A DNA stretch of 64,000 bases from Salisapilia sapeloensis (GCA_023334545.1 JAADVB010000022.1:60398-124397), one strand, 5' to 3'. Shown: positions 44,844-55,600, numbered from the stretch's first letter. The notes: generated by a model not told the origin, from the letters alone. A program made the numbers and translations.

Positions 44844-45444
44844 TTAGTGGACGCTTCTGCGTTTCGGTTTGCCCATGTAGTCGTCTGGTAGGAGGAAGGA
44901 TGAGGGTGCGTTTGCACTAGTCTCGACAGACAGCGTGCCGCAGACTGGCATGACGTCCCATTCGAGACGCAGAGAGACGTTGGCGCTGCGTAGTTGGTTG
45001 GTTTCATCTGCTAGAACGTACTTGATCGGCTGGTTGGAGTAGGAGATGGAGCTCGCTTTTTCTGGGGATTGGATGATCTTATCCCACAGGACGACGCGAT
45101 TGAGGTCGTTTAACTCACTCGAGTACTCGGCGACAACATACACAAAGAGCTGTTTGACATTCCAATTGAATACAGAGCTCAGATCTAGTACGAGCGTTAT
45201 ATAACTGATAATAGATAGAAGTGGGAGGTGTAAGTGTACCTGCATCGATGTCAAAGGTGAGTGTGGCGCGGTCGATGCCGTCGCGATAGTTACGAAGCGA
45301 TTCCATCTTGTTTAGTTCGAGTGTTTTAAGAACTGGAGAAGACTCGTGCGTGAATGTGGACACGGCCATGAGGCCAGCCATGATGGCGATGGCCGTGAGA
45401 GAAGAAAAGAAGAGCGCATTCGCTCGAGACCAAAACGAATGCAT
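44844..45444 (-). CDS. SPCS3: signal peptidase complex subunit 3 (SPC22/23)
   Basis: Two exons, ATG at 45444, TAA at 44844, with a phase-1 intron of about 60 bp near 45182-45240; about 180 residues. The N-terminus MHSFWSRANALFFSSLTAIA starts a single membrane anchor (FFSSLTAIAIMAGLMAVSTF), typical of SPC3. The lumenal part has DLSSVFNWNVKQLFVYVVAE, VVLWDKIIQSPEKA and SLRLEWDVMPVCGTL, all diagnostic. The subunit helps signal peptidase cut signal peptides in the ER. Convergent with the F-BAR gene, 23 bp between stops. Confidence 0.95.
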
Positions 45445-46078
45445 CGATCCTACCCTTTTTCGCTTTGTTGTCCAATTTTCATGTCATGGGATTTTCAGTC
45501 AATCAGAGAATTTTATTTGGATTTTTGCCAATAAGAAGCATGCTGCAGGTATAAAGTATTCTGTATGATCAAGAAGATTACAGCGTTTGTTTCCACCACG
45601 CTTGTTTGCCCAAATGGAGATGGCCTGACATTTGGCTTATGAAAAAGTTTTATGACTTTTGTTCATAAGATAGGTCGTTGGCTTCAAGCGCTAAAGGTTT
45701 CGAGTACATTCACTCTAGCAGAATCTATGAAATGTACATATGGCCCAAGTCATGCATAAAGTGGGGCTGATCATGGAGCAAATAGAGAAATTTCGGCATA
45801 CTTACATATAGTTTTTAGAGATGTCTATAAACTGATCGAATGTGCGGAATGCCATTTGGACTTAAGTGGCTACTTGTGTCAATTGAAGACTGGAGTAATT
45901 GATATGTGGAAGCATGCACAAGCTCACATTAGTGAGATGCTGAGAGTATGCACAACACATGAAGAGCGAGTTCATAGAGTGTCGACCATGCTAAAATCTA
46001 GCTCCAAACAGCTTAAGTGCTTCGGAATGTACTTCAGTACCAAAGTGGGAATGTCAACAGTAAAAGTTCGAAAAAATA
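45445..46078. other. AT-rich region with an open frame reaching into a tRNA gene
   Basis: About 630 bp. From about 45825 to 46218 one plus-strand frame stays open and reads like coding sequence at first (VYKLIECAECHLDLSGYLCQ, MWKHAQAHISEMLRVCTTHE). It then runs through the tRNA-Gly gene, so it cannot be a normal gene. It may be a relic of a gene or transposon. No ATG with good context and no domain was recognised. Confidence 0.35.
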
Positions 46079-46149
46079 TGCGCCGCCGGGGAATTGAACC
46101 CCGACCTCGTCCTTGGGAGGGACGAATCCTACCATTAGACCAACGGCGC
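46079..46149 (-). tRNA. tRNA-Gly (anticodon CCC)
   Basis: A 71-nt cloverleaf on the minus strand. Acceptor stem GCGCCGT pairs with the 3' GCGGCGC, followed by discriminator A. The A box reads TGGTCTAATGG and the B box GGTTCAATTCC. The anticodon stem CGTCC/GGACG closes the loop CTCCCAA, so the anticodon is CCC, reading GGG. No intron and no encoded CCA. Confidence 0.93.
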
Positions 46150-47018
46150 ATTAATTGCATCGAAGAATTTTGCAAGTTTATAAAAAGAACGTTATGGGAT
46201 TATATAAGCTTATTTTGACGGTGAAATCGAGTTAGCTGAGCACGAGATGGACTACAAAGTTAATGAAAAAACCATCAAATAGATATGAGCGTATTAAGTC
46301 TTCATCAATTTCCATATCAACAATTCTTCGTCCAGGATTTCCATCAGTTGTTTGGGGTTCTACTCAAACAAAAGTTACTGCGTCGATGCCTCCTGCGCTT
46401 CAGCAAAATGTCGATATAAAATTCTCGTATACAATAGGATGTACTCCTTTGGGTAAGTTAGTCTAGATATGGTACTTGATGAACTTGGTGTGAAAAAATT
46501 CAACTTAGCGAATAATTTTGTATCGATGCGCGAACCAGATACTCAACTGTGTCGACATCAATCTTTGTTTTTTAAACGATCACCGAGGGCATTATTTGAT
46601 CTAAAGCATACCGTCACTTATCATGGGTCATATTATAACCTTTTTATGTGGCTTGCGAAAAGCATTGTCCCTTTCACGTTACGCGCCAAAGCTAACTCAA
46701 TGGCAAGCGCTCCTGTTGGTAATCGAGCGCGCGCATTTGCTGAGATTATAAGTGATCAGCATCCAACACTTTGAAAACAGAGACTTACGGTTGAGCCCAC
46801 CGGAAGTGGGCTCCGAGGTTAGACGTATTATAACTAACTGTTAATATACCTCCGCCTTTGCAATAACAACAAGAAAGCAGACTTCCATAGGTAGCTGTTT
46901 GTTCATTACGAATGCAAGAATCTCAATTGGAAAAGCATAAGATCAACTTTGTAAACCTGAACGTATAATATGGTATTCAGCAAGTTCGATATCAGTTATC
47001 GATTCCAAAATAAAAATG
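46150..47018. other. AT-rich segment between two tRNA-Gly genes with orphan ORFs
   Basis: About 870 bp, clearly more AT-rich than flanking genes. It carries two consecutive open stretches on the plus strand, 46263-46466 (67 residues) and 46469-46774 (101 residues, with RALFDLKHTVTYHGSYYNLF), split by a TAG and a frame change. Neither has a known domain. A GT...AG pair between them is too short to be an intron here. The pair could be a relic of a gene or of a mobile element inserted next to tRNA genes, but no terminal repeats or reverse transcriptase motifs were seen. Confidence 0.35.
46793..46813. repeat. perfect hairpin GAGCCCAC-CGGAA-GTGGGCTC
   Basis: An 8-bp GC-rich stem with a 5-nt loop in an AT-rich setting, 18 bases after the stop of the orphan 101-residue frame. 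It could terminate or process a transcript, or mark an element end. Confidence 0.6.
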
Positions 47019-47090
47019 TGCGCCGTCGGGGAATTGAACCCCGACCTTCTCCTTGGAAGGGAGAAATCCTAACCATTAGACCAACGGCGC
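47019..47090 (-). tRNA. tRNA-Gly (anticodon TCC)
   Basis: A 72-nt cloverleaf on the minus strand, very similar to the tRNA at 46079. Acceptor GCGCCGT pairs with ACGGCGC and the discriminator is A. The A box is TGGTCTAATGG and the B box GGTTCAATTCC. The anticodon stem TCTCC/GGAGA closes the loop CTTCCAA, giving anticodon TCC, which reads GGA. The D loop is one base longer than in the CCC tRNA. The two genes probably arose by duplication. Confidence 0.93.
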
Positions 47091-47202
47091 TTATATATAC
47101 TTGAGAAAATATTTAATTAATATATTGTTAAAAATGATAACAAATATCCTCTACCTATGGTAATGCGCCCTTTCACATCTACTGCAGCGCCGCTCGGACT
47201 AG

Positions 47203-48999
47203 ATGGACTCTAGTCTAAGTTACCAAGTGAGCTATGTCTATGCAAGGAGTCTCAGTGCAGAGACAACTGCAGCAGGACTTCGATATCGCGACCCTGAACC
47301 TGCTAGAGCTCTTCCATCCGCTCGGCGTGGGCATACTTGGACAATAGTGGATGATTACAGCTACCTCTTCGGTGGATGGACGAATGGATATACTTGCAGC
47401 CGTGGTCAAGAGCATGTTTGTAGCACAGGAGCAGGACTGAGCAATGAATTGTGGCGCTTCGATGCGAAAATAGACGCCTGGACAGAACTCGTAGTGACCG
47501 ACGACAAGAAGCCACCACCACGTGAAAAGCACTCAGCATCTCTTGTTCAGGAGCGATTACTTGTTTTCAGTGGAAAGACCGATTATCCGTTACTCGACGA
47601 AGCACCAGCAGGAGATTTATGGGAGCTAAGCATATCATCTAGAACTCGCCTTCGTATTATTACGATGCAAGGCCATGAGACTTTCATCCCGGTGTTAGAT
47701 GGCAAACAAAGTTTCGCAATGGAGAGCATGAGTGTGGAAGACGATATGTGCATTGTAGACATGACTGTAAAGGTTGATTTATCTCATACGTGTTCCCAAA
47801 CGCTGGAGATAGAACTCTTCGGACCTGGTTCATCAACCTTTGCTCATCGTCAGCTAGGAGACACGTTTCCAATCGATCCTCAGACAGAAGAGACTGTATG
47901 GAATGATAAAGATGGCTTCCAAAGTGGAAATACTCGCCAACTACCGCTTCATCCTCGAGTACGATCTTATCCTGTCATTTTGCAGCGTTCAGATCCTTAC
48001 TCTCCTCACGATAGGAATGGAGCAACTTGTACTTCTGTCCCCCAGCATCTTGTGTATACTTCTAAGGAGAACTCCAGCCCATCCGATAAATCTTTCGAAT
48101 CGCTATCTGTATTCCATCAGCTTCCGCCTGTTGGTGACTGGACACTTGGGATCTCGGACACAGCAATGGATGGACATGAAGGTGTCTTGAACTCATGGGA
48201 GATGAAATTTACTTTGTCTCCGTGTGTCCCAACGTACGAATGGAAAGACCTTACTTCCAAGATGACTGGACAAGTACCATCTCCTCGTTACCATCACACG
48301 GCAATCATGTCGCGAAAGAGTTTATTTGTGTACGGAGGGTATCGTACTCGAGACAACACGTTGCTATCCGATCTGTACAGACTGGATTATGAATCAGACA
48401 AAGACCAAGTCCACTGGGTCCAGCTCCAAGCTGCTGTCTCAAGTCTATCGTTAGAGAAAATGTATCACACAGGACGACAGTTAATGCTCACTCCTTTTGA
48501 ACTAGTGACATTAGACAAGGGCATTCGCTCTACCCACACAACAGATAGTACAAAACAAAATGATTCTTATCTACTTCACCGACGAGTGACAGATGCGAAT
48601 GAAGGATGGCAAGTCGTGAAGACTCATGTACAGCATCAAGAACATTTCGCCCGACAGCGATCGAGTCGGTATAATACTGCCAGTGTCTTTGTGTACGTTC
48701 AAAAGTACATTGGTGATAGGACAGATATGAAGGCGTATACATTTGGTGGAGAAGATGATACGACTATCTATAACGACATGTGGTCCATCAATGTCGATCA
48801 ACTGTCAGACACGTTATCCTACGACCACGAGACGGATCGACAGAAAGTTGTATGCAGTTGGCGAATGACGAACAGTGCATATGAAGACGCATGGTCAGCT
48901 TCCTGTGGGTCAATGACACTAAGTGACAATACGTGTGCTTTAGAAACGCTGCTACTCTACGCCTGGTGTGATCAATCGTACCAATCCATTTGTCTTTAA
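47203..48999 (+). CDS. Kelch-repeat protein with an internal P (proprotein-convertase) domain; probably incomplete
   Basis: One open frame of 598 residues. Kelch blades are at about residues 35-130 (ARRGHTWTIVDDYSYLFGGW, PREKHSASLVQERLLVFSGK) and 375-420 (PSPRYHHTAIMSRKSLFVYG). Between them at about 175-360 is a P/HomoB domain (VDLSHTCSQTLEIELFGPGS ... PVGDWTLGISDTAMDGHEGV, LNSWEMKFTLSPC), normally a cell-surface or secreted module. Yet there is no signal peptide at the ATG, which directly follows an in-frame TAG, and no membrane segment or anchor at the end (DQSYQSICL). The protein therefore looks cut at both ends: either missing exons or a gene fragment. It begins 112 bp from the tRNA-Gly (TCC). 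Confidence 0.7.
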   Translation: MDSSLSYQVSYVYARSLSAETTAAGLRYRDPEPARALPSARRGHTWTIVDDYSYLFGGWTNGYTCSRGQEHVCSTGAGLSNELWRFDAKIDAWTELVVTDDKKPPPREKHSASLVQERLLVFSGKTDYPLLDEAPAGDLWELSISSRTRLRIITMQGHETFIPVLDGKQSFAMESMSVEDDMCIVDMTVKVDLSHTCSQTLEIELFGPGSSTFAHRQLGDTFPIDPQTEETVWNDKDGFQSGNTRQLPLHPRVRSYPVILQRSDPYSPHDRNGATCTSVPQHLVYTSKENSSPSDKSFESLSVFHQLPPVGDWTLGISDTAMDGHEGVLNSWEMKFTLSPCVPTYEWKDLTSKMTGQVPSPRYHHTAIMSRKSLFVYGGYRTRDNTLLSDLYRLDYESDKDQVHWVQLQAAVSSLSLEKMYHTGRQLMLTPFELVTLDKGIRSTHTTDSTKQNDSYLLHRRVTDANEGWQVVKTHVQHQEHFARQRSSRYNTASVFVYVQKYIGDRTDMKAYTFGGEDDTTIYNDMWSINVDQLSDTLSYDHETDRQKVVCSWRMTNSAYEDAWSASCGSMTLSDNTCALETLLLYAWCDQSYQSICL

Positions 49000-49035
49000 C
49001 TCTCCAAGCTCTTACATGACGCTCTTCAAACTACA

Positions 49036-51080
49036 TCACATGTCGTACTCTAGAGAAAAATCAAAGGGCGCCCATCGCTCTCGAAACTTGTTCGTTGCGT
49101 CCGCTTCCTCCTTCTCAGACAAGACACAACGACGCCAATCCAATCGATCCGGACGATTCAACACGATCGTCGCAATGCGTCGAGCAAATGTCATGTCATG
49201 TCGTCCATGTACGACATGCAGCAAGTTTGTCGAGTTCCCTTCTGCATCCGGTACTTCCACATACAAGAACGACGTTTCATCACCCAGCGCCTCTCGCAGA
49301 CCAACTCCAGGTGGGAGGACTTGAAAGTCGATACCAGACTTGCGCCCTTCCTCCTCCACAGTCTTCCGAGCGTCCTGCATCATCTCACCTGGTATCCCAA
49401 CCACCTGCAAATGCCAATGCAGTGTGCCTTTCGTAGCTACATTTCGATCCAAGACCATCATGCCTAGTCCTTGGGACGCATAATACTTCTTTAAAGCATC
49501 CAAGAACTTGTCAATCTCCTGTCGAGTCGCTTCCGGTAGACGAAGGGAGCTCTGGGCGTGAGCAACTGGTACGACTACCAAGTGCTCGTCATTGATACCA
49601 CCCTTGGCGAGTGCCAAGTAAGCGTGCTCTCCAATTGTAACGATCAATTGACGTGCTACTTTTGGTGTAGCTAGGCAGAACCAGCACTCGGTACGGTGTG
49701 GAACTTTAGTAAAGTCCTTTGGGCCAGAATTTGAGGTGGAAGGACCGTGCGTGTCGTAGAAGAACTGATTCGCGTTGGCGCTCTGCTGCGTCAGCTTCGA
49801 CACCTGGTCTGAGGATAGTCCAGCGGTCTTTGGACGCTTAGTGGACTGGAGGGATGCGTCATCGTGACCTCGTTTATTATGAGGCTGGATATACGGATTG
49901 GCTGTCGTACCGGAAGGCACTTCTACGTTCGAGGTGGAGGTGGAAGGAGTGACTTGGAGAGCGTGCAGGTACTTCTTGCTCTTGTCTTTCGAGTCATTTA
50001 CGCCGCAAAGACCAATGAGACGTGTAACCTGTTTCTTACCTCCGTCCAGATCACTAAAGTATGGTAGACGCTGGTAAAAGACCGCATTATCGTCGGATGC
50101 TGGCGAGGCACTGATGACGTGATACTTTGGAAAGACTTGTTGAAGGAAAGGAGCGAGTGCATCGACTTTCTGGACCGAAGTAGGTACTTGGCTGGTCGAT
50201 ACAAGCTTGTCGAAGCTATAGAAACGTAGGAAAAGATTAGTATCTATGTATAAGTAGGAGGAAACATGTATGTGGGATGAAAATGTTGTTACTTGGCAGG
50301 GTATTCAGTGGTGAGTAAGAAATCGAGACAATTGTCCCCGTGGTCTTTTACTTGCGTAAGTAAAGAATCAATCTAGATATGTTTCCAACAGATGCAGGTA
50401 GCATTGTGATAGATATTAGTACGACTGTCACGCATGGACGACGTGTGTACATTTTCATGTTTTGGATCACATCTCACCGTTTCAGACGAATATTTCCATA
50501 ATGAACTGTCAGAAGACTTAGTCTCAGTGGATGTAGAATCTAGGTGTCCGCTGTATGTTCCAGGTAGGTACGCCACGGACAAGCCACCAATCTAATGGAC
50601 GAGTGGTCGATATCGTAAGCATAAGCATGTTTCATATTTTGCATCATACGCATGAGGTTGAGAATAGAGACCACGATCGACAATATCCTTCATGTCAATA
50701 TGTAAGACACGTACCGTTTGGACGCCAGGATGTGCAAGACAGAAGCAGTTGGGGGCAATCACGACAGGAGCTTTCTCACCGTCCGTCTTCGTCTGCTCGA
50801 TAGTAGTCAATACATCCGAGTATGGGCCGCCTTCTTCATCTTCAACCAAGTCTCGTAGAGCTTCTTCATCTGCGGCAGTCGGTAGCAAGTAGGTTGGAAT
50901 CGGCACTTGCTCGACCTCGGTCAAGTACTCGATCGGGAACGGGAAGACACCGCCCACTACAAGCAGCATGTCGAACGGAGCAGCTTTCTTCGCGGCAGCA
51001 CTGGCATTGAGCTTGCGCACGCGTTCAAAGATGAGCTCCCAATTGCCATCGACACGGCCACACAGGAGCACCTTGCCCAT
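49036..51080 (-). CDS. CWF19L1: CWF19-like protein 1 (CWF19L1/Drn1)
   Basis: Several exons, ATG at 51080. The N-terminal domain (MGKVLLCGRVDGNWELIFER, APFDMLLVVGGVFPF) is the metallophosphatase-like part. It continues across an intron into IGGLSVAYLPGTYSGHLDST. The C-terminal exon (about 49036-49920) has the two CwfJ domains: ECWFCLATPKVARQLIVTIG, AYLALAKGGINDEHLVVVPV, GTLHWHLQVVGIP (HxH of a HIT-like fold) and SDWRxC-like LDWRRCVLSEKEEADATNKF, ending FRERWAPFDFSLEY. The family acts with the Dbr1 lariat debranching enzyme and late spliceosome. Exact inner exon borders between 49920 and 50720 were not all resolved. Confidence 0.88.
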
Positions 51081-52303
51081 TCTTGTGATTTCGGGTGTTC
51101 ATCCAAGGATCGGTACGAAGATGGTACCTTGATGGTACTGCGGATACCTACCTGCATTTCCATTCAGACGGCGTCGACTACCGAGTAGCGAGTGACCAGA
51201 TCTAGCCGATTTAATTGTGATGGTCGATTATGGATTTTTTAGCGGCGTCTTTACGTCCTTTTTGACCATGGCACCTTGTCTGCCTTCCCGTATTCCAGAC
51301 CGAATGTTGAAGCCAGTATGTTTAATAAACAAGATGCAAGGTTTCCACAAACTATCGTGGGGAAGCTTAATCTTTAGAGAGCAAGCAGAGGCTCCAGTCA
51401 CACGATGTGCCCGTTCGTACTAGAGCTCCTTGCATACGTGCAAGTGGATAGACTTCAAACGAGCGGATTCTATCCTTTACTTGCCCTACTTTCCGTAGGA
51501 AACACTAAACAATGAGATGTGGCACTGTGGGCGGAAGGGCCACCGTTAGCTATGCGATCTCATCATGTAGACATGATGGGTGGAGGTTAGCTGGCTATAA
51601 AAGCGCACGAGCTGCGCAACAAGTGGATTTTCGTGCTTCCATCAATACTTGACTTTCTTCCAAAGCAGCTTGTTTCGATAAAGCGTCCTCTCTCGAGCCT
51701 ACCCACTAAAGCTCAAACATCGAAACCTAGCAAACTCAACCAAAAGTCATGAGCATGCGCTGCTAGCAGTCGCTGCTTTTCATGTTTTTCATACAATCGT
51801 CAGCGGATACATGTTTATGCCGTTCGTCTATATATCTCCCTAGCGCGTACATGTCAGCTACAACGCTGCGCGCGCATGCAATTGTAGCTTCAATAGTTTG
51901 TTCTAGTACATCTGAACTGCAACCTAACCATCCCACTTCGACAAGATGGCTACTTTTTCCCTGATCACGTGGCCAGTGGCTTAAGCGAACGTTGCCTTGC
52001 CCCATTTGCCGCGAGCAGCTCACCCTGCTGCTGTCTTCTATACTTCCATAATAGATGCTACCAACTATACGGAGTTTTGGTAGACTTCAGACCAGGATCA
52101 GTCCTCCGCTTGCACCTTGATCTTATCGCGTACCTCCACCTGTTTCTTGTCCCTTCTAGAGGGCGCAAGTCACGAGTAGCTAAAGTGACTGATCCTGTGG
52201 TCAATCGAACGAGCGTAAGGTCTCTTTGCGTAAAGAAGCTCATTTACCGATTTCCGGTTCACCTCTCAAGGTATTTCTCCATCGCTCACGCTTTGCAGCA
52301 ACC
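51081..52303. other. long intergenic region upstream of the tyrosinase gene
   Basis: About 1.2 kb without a supported gene. It includes the CWF19L1 promoter on the left and the tyrosinase promoter on the right. An inverted repeat CATCATGT-AG-ACATGATG lies at 51562-51579. Short open frames near 51763-52023 (minus) show no domain. The CTTTGCAG just before the tyrosinase ATG could be a 5'-UTR intron acceptor. Confidence 0.4.
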
Positions 52304-54448
52304 ATGAGACTCTTCTTGCAACTTTGTGCAGCTGCAATCGGCTTGCTCTCTTACACCAACGGTGTCGACGGCGCTTGCCAGGAAGCTCGCGTTCGTAAGA
52401 ACTGGGACTCGTACACTGACCAGGAAAAGGAAACGTACCAGAATGCGCTTGCGGCGGCCATGGACTCTGGCGAGTACATCAAGTTCGTAGAAATCCACAT
52501 GGAACAAATGTCCGAGCGGGAAGCGCACGGCCAGTGCATGTTCCTGTACTGGCACCGCATGTTCATCCTTGGCTTTGAAAACATGCTTCGAGCACAAGGC
52601 CCCGAGTTCGAGTGCGTCACGCTTCCATATTGGGACTGGATTACCGCCAACAACCGTATGACCAACGGCGAATGTGAGAATATCCTGGACTGTTCTGCCA
52701 TTACGCAGGAGCTCGGTGGCGTCAGCTCCGGCTCTGCCCGTTCGCTGACCATCAACGGACGCAGATCCGCTGGTACTTGCGTCAACACGCATCCGTTTGA
52801 CCACTTCTGTGAATCGGAAGCTGCCTTTGAGAGCGGCAACTGTGCACAATGTGTTACTCGAGGTGACTGGGCGAACGCTCAGATTCCGCGCAACACAGCG
52901 TATTCCAGTGTCTTACAGCAGATCTTCTCCGCCCAGGACATCGGTACCGCCGGCCCACAGATCGAAGGTGGATGCCACAACCCAGTCCACTCGAACATGG
53001 GTGGAGCCATGACGACGCTCGCATCTCCTTACGACCCGATGTTCTTCTCTCACCACGCCATGGTCGATCTCTTGCAGACCATTTTCTTCAAATGCAAGGT
53101 CGGCACGCGGTCCATGACATTTGAAGAGAAGGCCGACTCGGTCGGATGGAGCTCCTGCAACCGTCGTGGTAGCAACGTCCGCTTCCAGCCGACGGATGAT
53201 GCCGTGCTGAGGACTGCCGACAGCGGTGGTCCCGCCGTCTCTGTCTGGGATGACAATGACATGAGCAAGTACTTCCCATCGGACCGTCGTTACGCTGCCT
53301 TGATGGATGCCGGTGATCTTGGTGAATTCAGCTACACGTACGAGGTCAACGGTTTCCTGGCGACCATGTACAATGGCTGCAATGGTGAAATTCCGCCCTT
53401 GGATGACGGATCCGCAGCTAGTGAATCTGCCGATGGATCCTCTGCTTCCGCTTCTGCTTCTGCTTCTACCGAGGGCTCCTCTGCTTCTGCTTCTACCGAC
53501 GGCTCCTCTGCTTCTGCTTCTGCTTCCTCTGGTGGATCGGATGAAACTACGGCTCCTCCTTCGGAGCCGACCGACGCCCCTGCGCAGACGACTGAAGCTC
53601 CTGCAACTGGTTCTCCTCTCTCTGATCCGTCGGACGCTCCGGCTCAGACCACGGATGCTCCGGCCGAAGACAGCGGATTTGACAACCAGTGGGGTATTGG
53701 TGGTCGTTGGGGACGTTGGCCACGATGGTTGTACTTCTGGCTGCACCGCGCAGCTAACCTTGGACACCACGGCCGTCATCTACAGGATTGCGACCCGCAG
53801 TTCCCGGAAGACAACACCAATGCAGGCACCCCAGCTACTCCGGCTCCTACCACTGCTCCAGTTGATAGCAACTACGAGGCCTACAACCCTTCTGCTTCTC
53901 CTGCGACCCCTGCTCCTACCGATTCTCCTACGGACGCCCCGGATTCGTACTCGAAGCCTTTGGACATTGTTATCGGTACGCTCGAGGAGAAGGATGAGTC
54001 GACGATTGCCGTCGTGGACTGGTACGTTGAGCTGCTACAGGACGTGGTGAAGAAAACAAAGGAGCCGATGGCTGAAATGGAGCGCATTTCGTGTGTGTAC
54101 TACGATGAGTGCCATGGCCCTGACACGCCCTTCACGCCGGAAGCCATCGAGTGGTTCGGACAGAAGGAATCTCGTTGCGCGAGCATTGTCAAGGCCATCG
54201 CTGCCGGTGAACAAAAGATCAGCTTTGAAAACTGGCGTGACGCTACGCATAAGCGCTTCGGATGCCCACAGAAGGGCGTAAGCAGCGCCAGTGAGGCCTC
54301 TGACAACACGGGCGACTACAGCAATGAGGTTGGTGACTACGACAACAACGACGCTGGTGCTTACTCGGACGTATCTGTTCAAATCGGTGCCCACGTTCCT
54401 CTTGGCAACACGACAACCAAAAGCAACAACGATGGAGACTACAACTAA
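52304..54448 (+). CDS. secreted tyrosinase with Ser/Ala- and Thr/Pro-rich linkers
   Basis: Single exon, 714 residues. The signal peptide is MRLFLQLCAAAIGLLSYTNG with cleavage near VDGA. The tyrosinase domain covers about residues 25-370. The CuA region has HMEQMSEREAHGQCMFLYWH and RMFILGFENML; the CuB region has HNPVHSNMGGAM and FFSHHAMVDLLQ. Together they give the histidines expected for a type-3 dicopper site. The enzyme oxidises phenols to quinones, in oomycetes linked to melanised or resistant spore walls (family knowledge). After it come an S/A repeat region (SSASASASASTEG), a PT-rich region, a Trp-rich block (WGRWPRWLYFWLH), a second PT region and a C-terminal cysteine-containing helical domain. 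GC-rich codons suggest strong expression. Confidence 0.93.
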   Translation: MRLFLQLCAAAIGLLSYTNGVDGACQEARVRKNWDSYTDQEKETYQNALAAAMDSGEYIKFVEIHMEQMSEREAHGQCMFLYWHRMFILGFENMLRAQGPEFECVTLPYWDWITANNRMTNGECENILDCSAITQELGGVSSGSARSLTINGRRSAGTCVNTHPFDHFCESEAAFESGNCAQCVTRGDWANAQIPRNTAYSSVLQQIFSAQDIGTAGPQIEGGCHNPVHSNMGGAMTTLASPYDPMFFSHHAMVDLLQTIFFKCKVGTRSMTFEEKADSVGWSSCNRRGSNVRFQPTDDAVLRTADSGGPAVSVWDDNDMSKYFPSDRRYAALMDAGDLGEFSYTYEVNGFLATMYNGCNGEIPPLDDGSAASESADGSSASASASASTEGSSASASTDGSSASASASSGGSDETTAPPSEPTDAPAQTTEAPATGSPLSDPSDAPAQTTDAPAEDSGFDNQWGIGGRWGRWPRWLYFWLHRAANLGHHGRHLQDCDPQFPEDNTNAGTPATPAPTTAPVDSNYEAYNPSASPATPAPTDSPTDAPDSYSKPLDIVIGTLEEKDESTIAVVDWYVELLQDVVKKTKEPMAEMERISCVYYDECHGPDTPFTPEAIEWFGQKESRCASIVKAIAAGEQKISFENWRDATHKRFGCPQKGVSSASEASDNTGDYSNEVGDYDNNDAGAYSDVSVQIGAHVPLGNTTTKSNNDGDYN

Positions 54449-54680
54449 GCCGGAGTCGCGACCTTAGCGACTCTAAGCGCAAGTTGTAGTATTTCTGACA
54501 TTGCAGCAGCAGGGATGGTTGCTAGATGTTGGAAAGACCTTGACTCTTCGCGTATTGTTGATCGACTACTTTTGCATGGATGTAAGAAAGAAACCCTTTT
54601 TGGATTGATTGTACGTTTCTGTCTTGACGACATGTCCTTTGAATCAATGATGAAGTAGTTGCGCCCATGTATTACTTGTC

Positions 54681-55377
54681 TTAGCCTTTGAGCATGAAGT
54701 TCGGGTCTCGTCGATACTTTTGCTCAAATCGTTCCATCCACTTGTCCAGCAAATTCGTAGGTACCGTCATGTACGCCTGACCTGAGTCCGTGGCAAAGGA
54801 AGACATGAAATTAAATAGGTCTTGTGCGATCTTCAGCGCAAAGGTCTTGCGTTCCATCAGGCCGCTGCCTTCCATGCCGAGGTTGCGCACACTGTCAAGA
54901 CTTTCGATCGAGATGCCCAGTTGCACAGACGCTTGGTTTTGCACGTCCGGGTGGCTTGTCCAGCCTGTACGAAGGATGGCACTAGGTTTCTCAGCAAAGA
55001 CTGTGCCTAGTGGTTGCCAATTTTGAAGTGCTGGTACTGCAAAGTAGAGAACAGCTATAATATCATGCTCAGTACAGTTATGAATGGATGATCGTAGCTA
55101 CGAATGAGTACCTCCACACCCTGGCGGGACAGGAGAGTTGGGAAGTAGGAAGAAAGTGAGATCAGTTACTTGCGTTGGCTCGGGAATTTCGATCATGTAG
55201 CGCTCAGGAGCAATTTGCCTACACGAGTAGCATCCACAGTTCATAGAGAGCTTGATTAGAACGTTTAAAGCAATGCATACACTTTTAGGAGCTTGCAACG
55301 TACATGAAGTCAGTCAGTACCGGTCGACCGGCAATGACGACGCCGAATTGACCAACGGAGTTGGCAGGAGCAGCCAT
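54681..55377 (-). CDS. Hikeshi/OPI10 family protein (Hsp70 nuclear import)
   Basis: Three exons, ATG at 55377 and TAA at 54681, about 190 residues. The N-terminus MAAPANSVGQFGVVIAGRPV matches the family's 'FGVVVAGRPV'. After an intron it reads PERYMIEIPEPTQVTDLTFF and LLPNSPVPPGCG. The last exon has LQNWQPLGTVFAEKPSAILR, VQLGISIESLDSVRNL and the helical C-terminus LFNFMSSFATDSGQAYMTVP ending WMERFEQKYRRDPNF. Hikeshi carries Hsp70 into the nucleus during heat stress. A heat shock factor gene lies 29 kb away, but no functional link follows from that. Confidence 0.92.
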
Positions 55378-55600
55378 TTCTTGCACCAATTTACTTGTAG
55401 TTGTGCCGTAGGATGTAGCGGCGGTAGGAGACAGGATGTGATCAAAGGTACTGCGGCGAGAGTATTCTAGAAGCAAGTGTAACCAAGCTGACTCAAGCAC
55501 TTTTGTTCCTGTGCGTATTTCGATGTTTTATCTTGTGTCCCAATATCTCGTGATTTTCAGTTGTATGCATCAAAGTATGGATGTGAGACGGACATAAAGC

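Noticed and set aside
45856-46218. 120-residue ORF as a real gene
   Set aside because: Its 3' half is the complement of a tRNA-Gly gene; kept only as a possible relic.
52913-54050. Long open frames on both strands over the tyrosinase (288 and 247 residues)
   Set aside because: Produced by codon bias and the TCTGCTTC repeat; low-complexity Arg/Ser or Leu/Pro translations.
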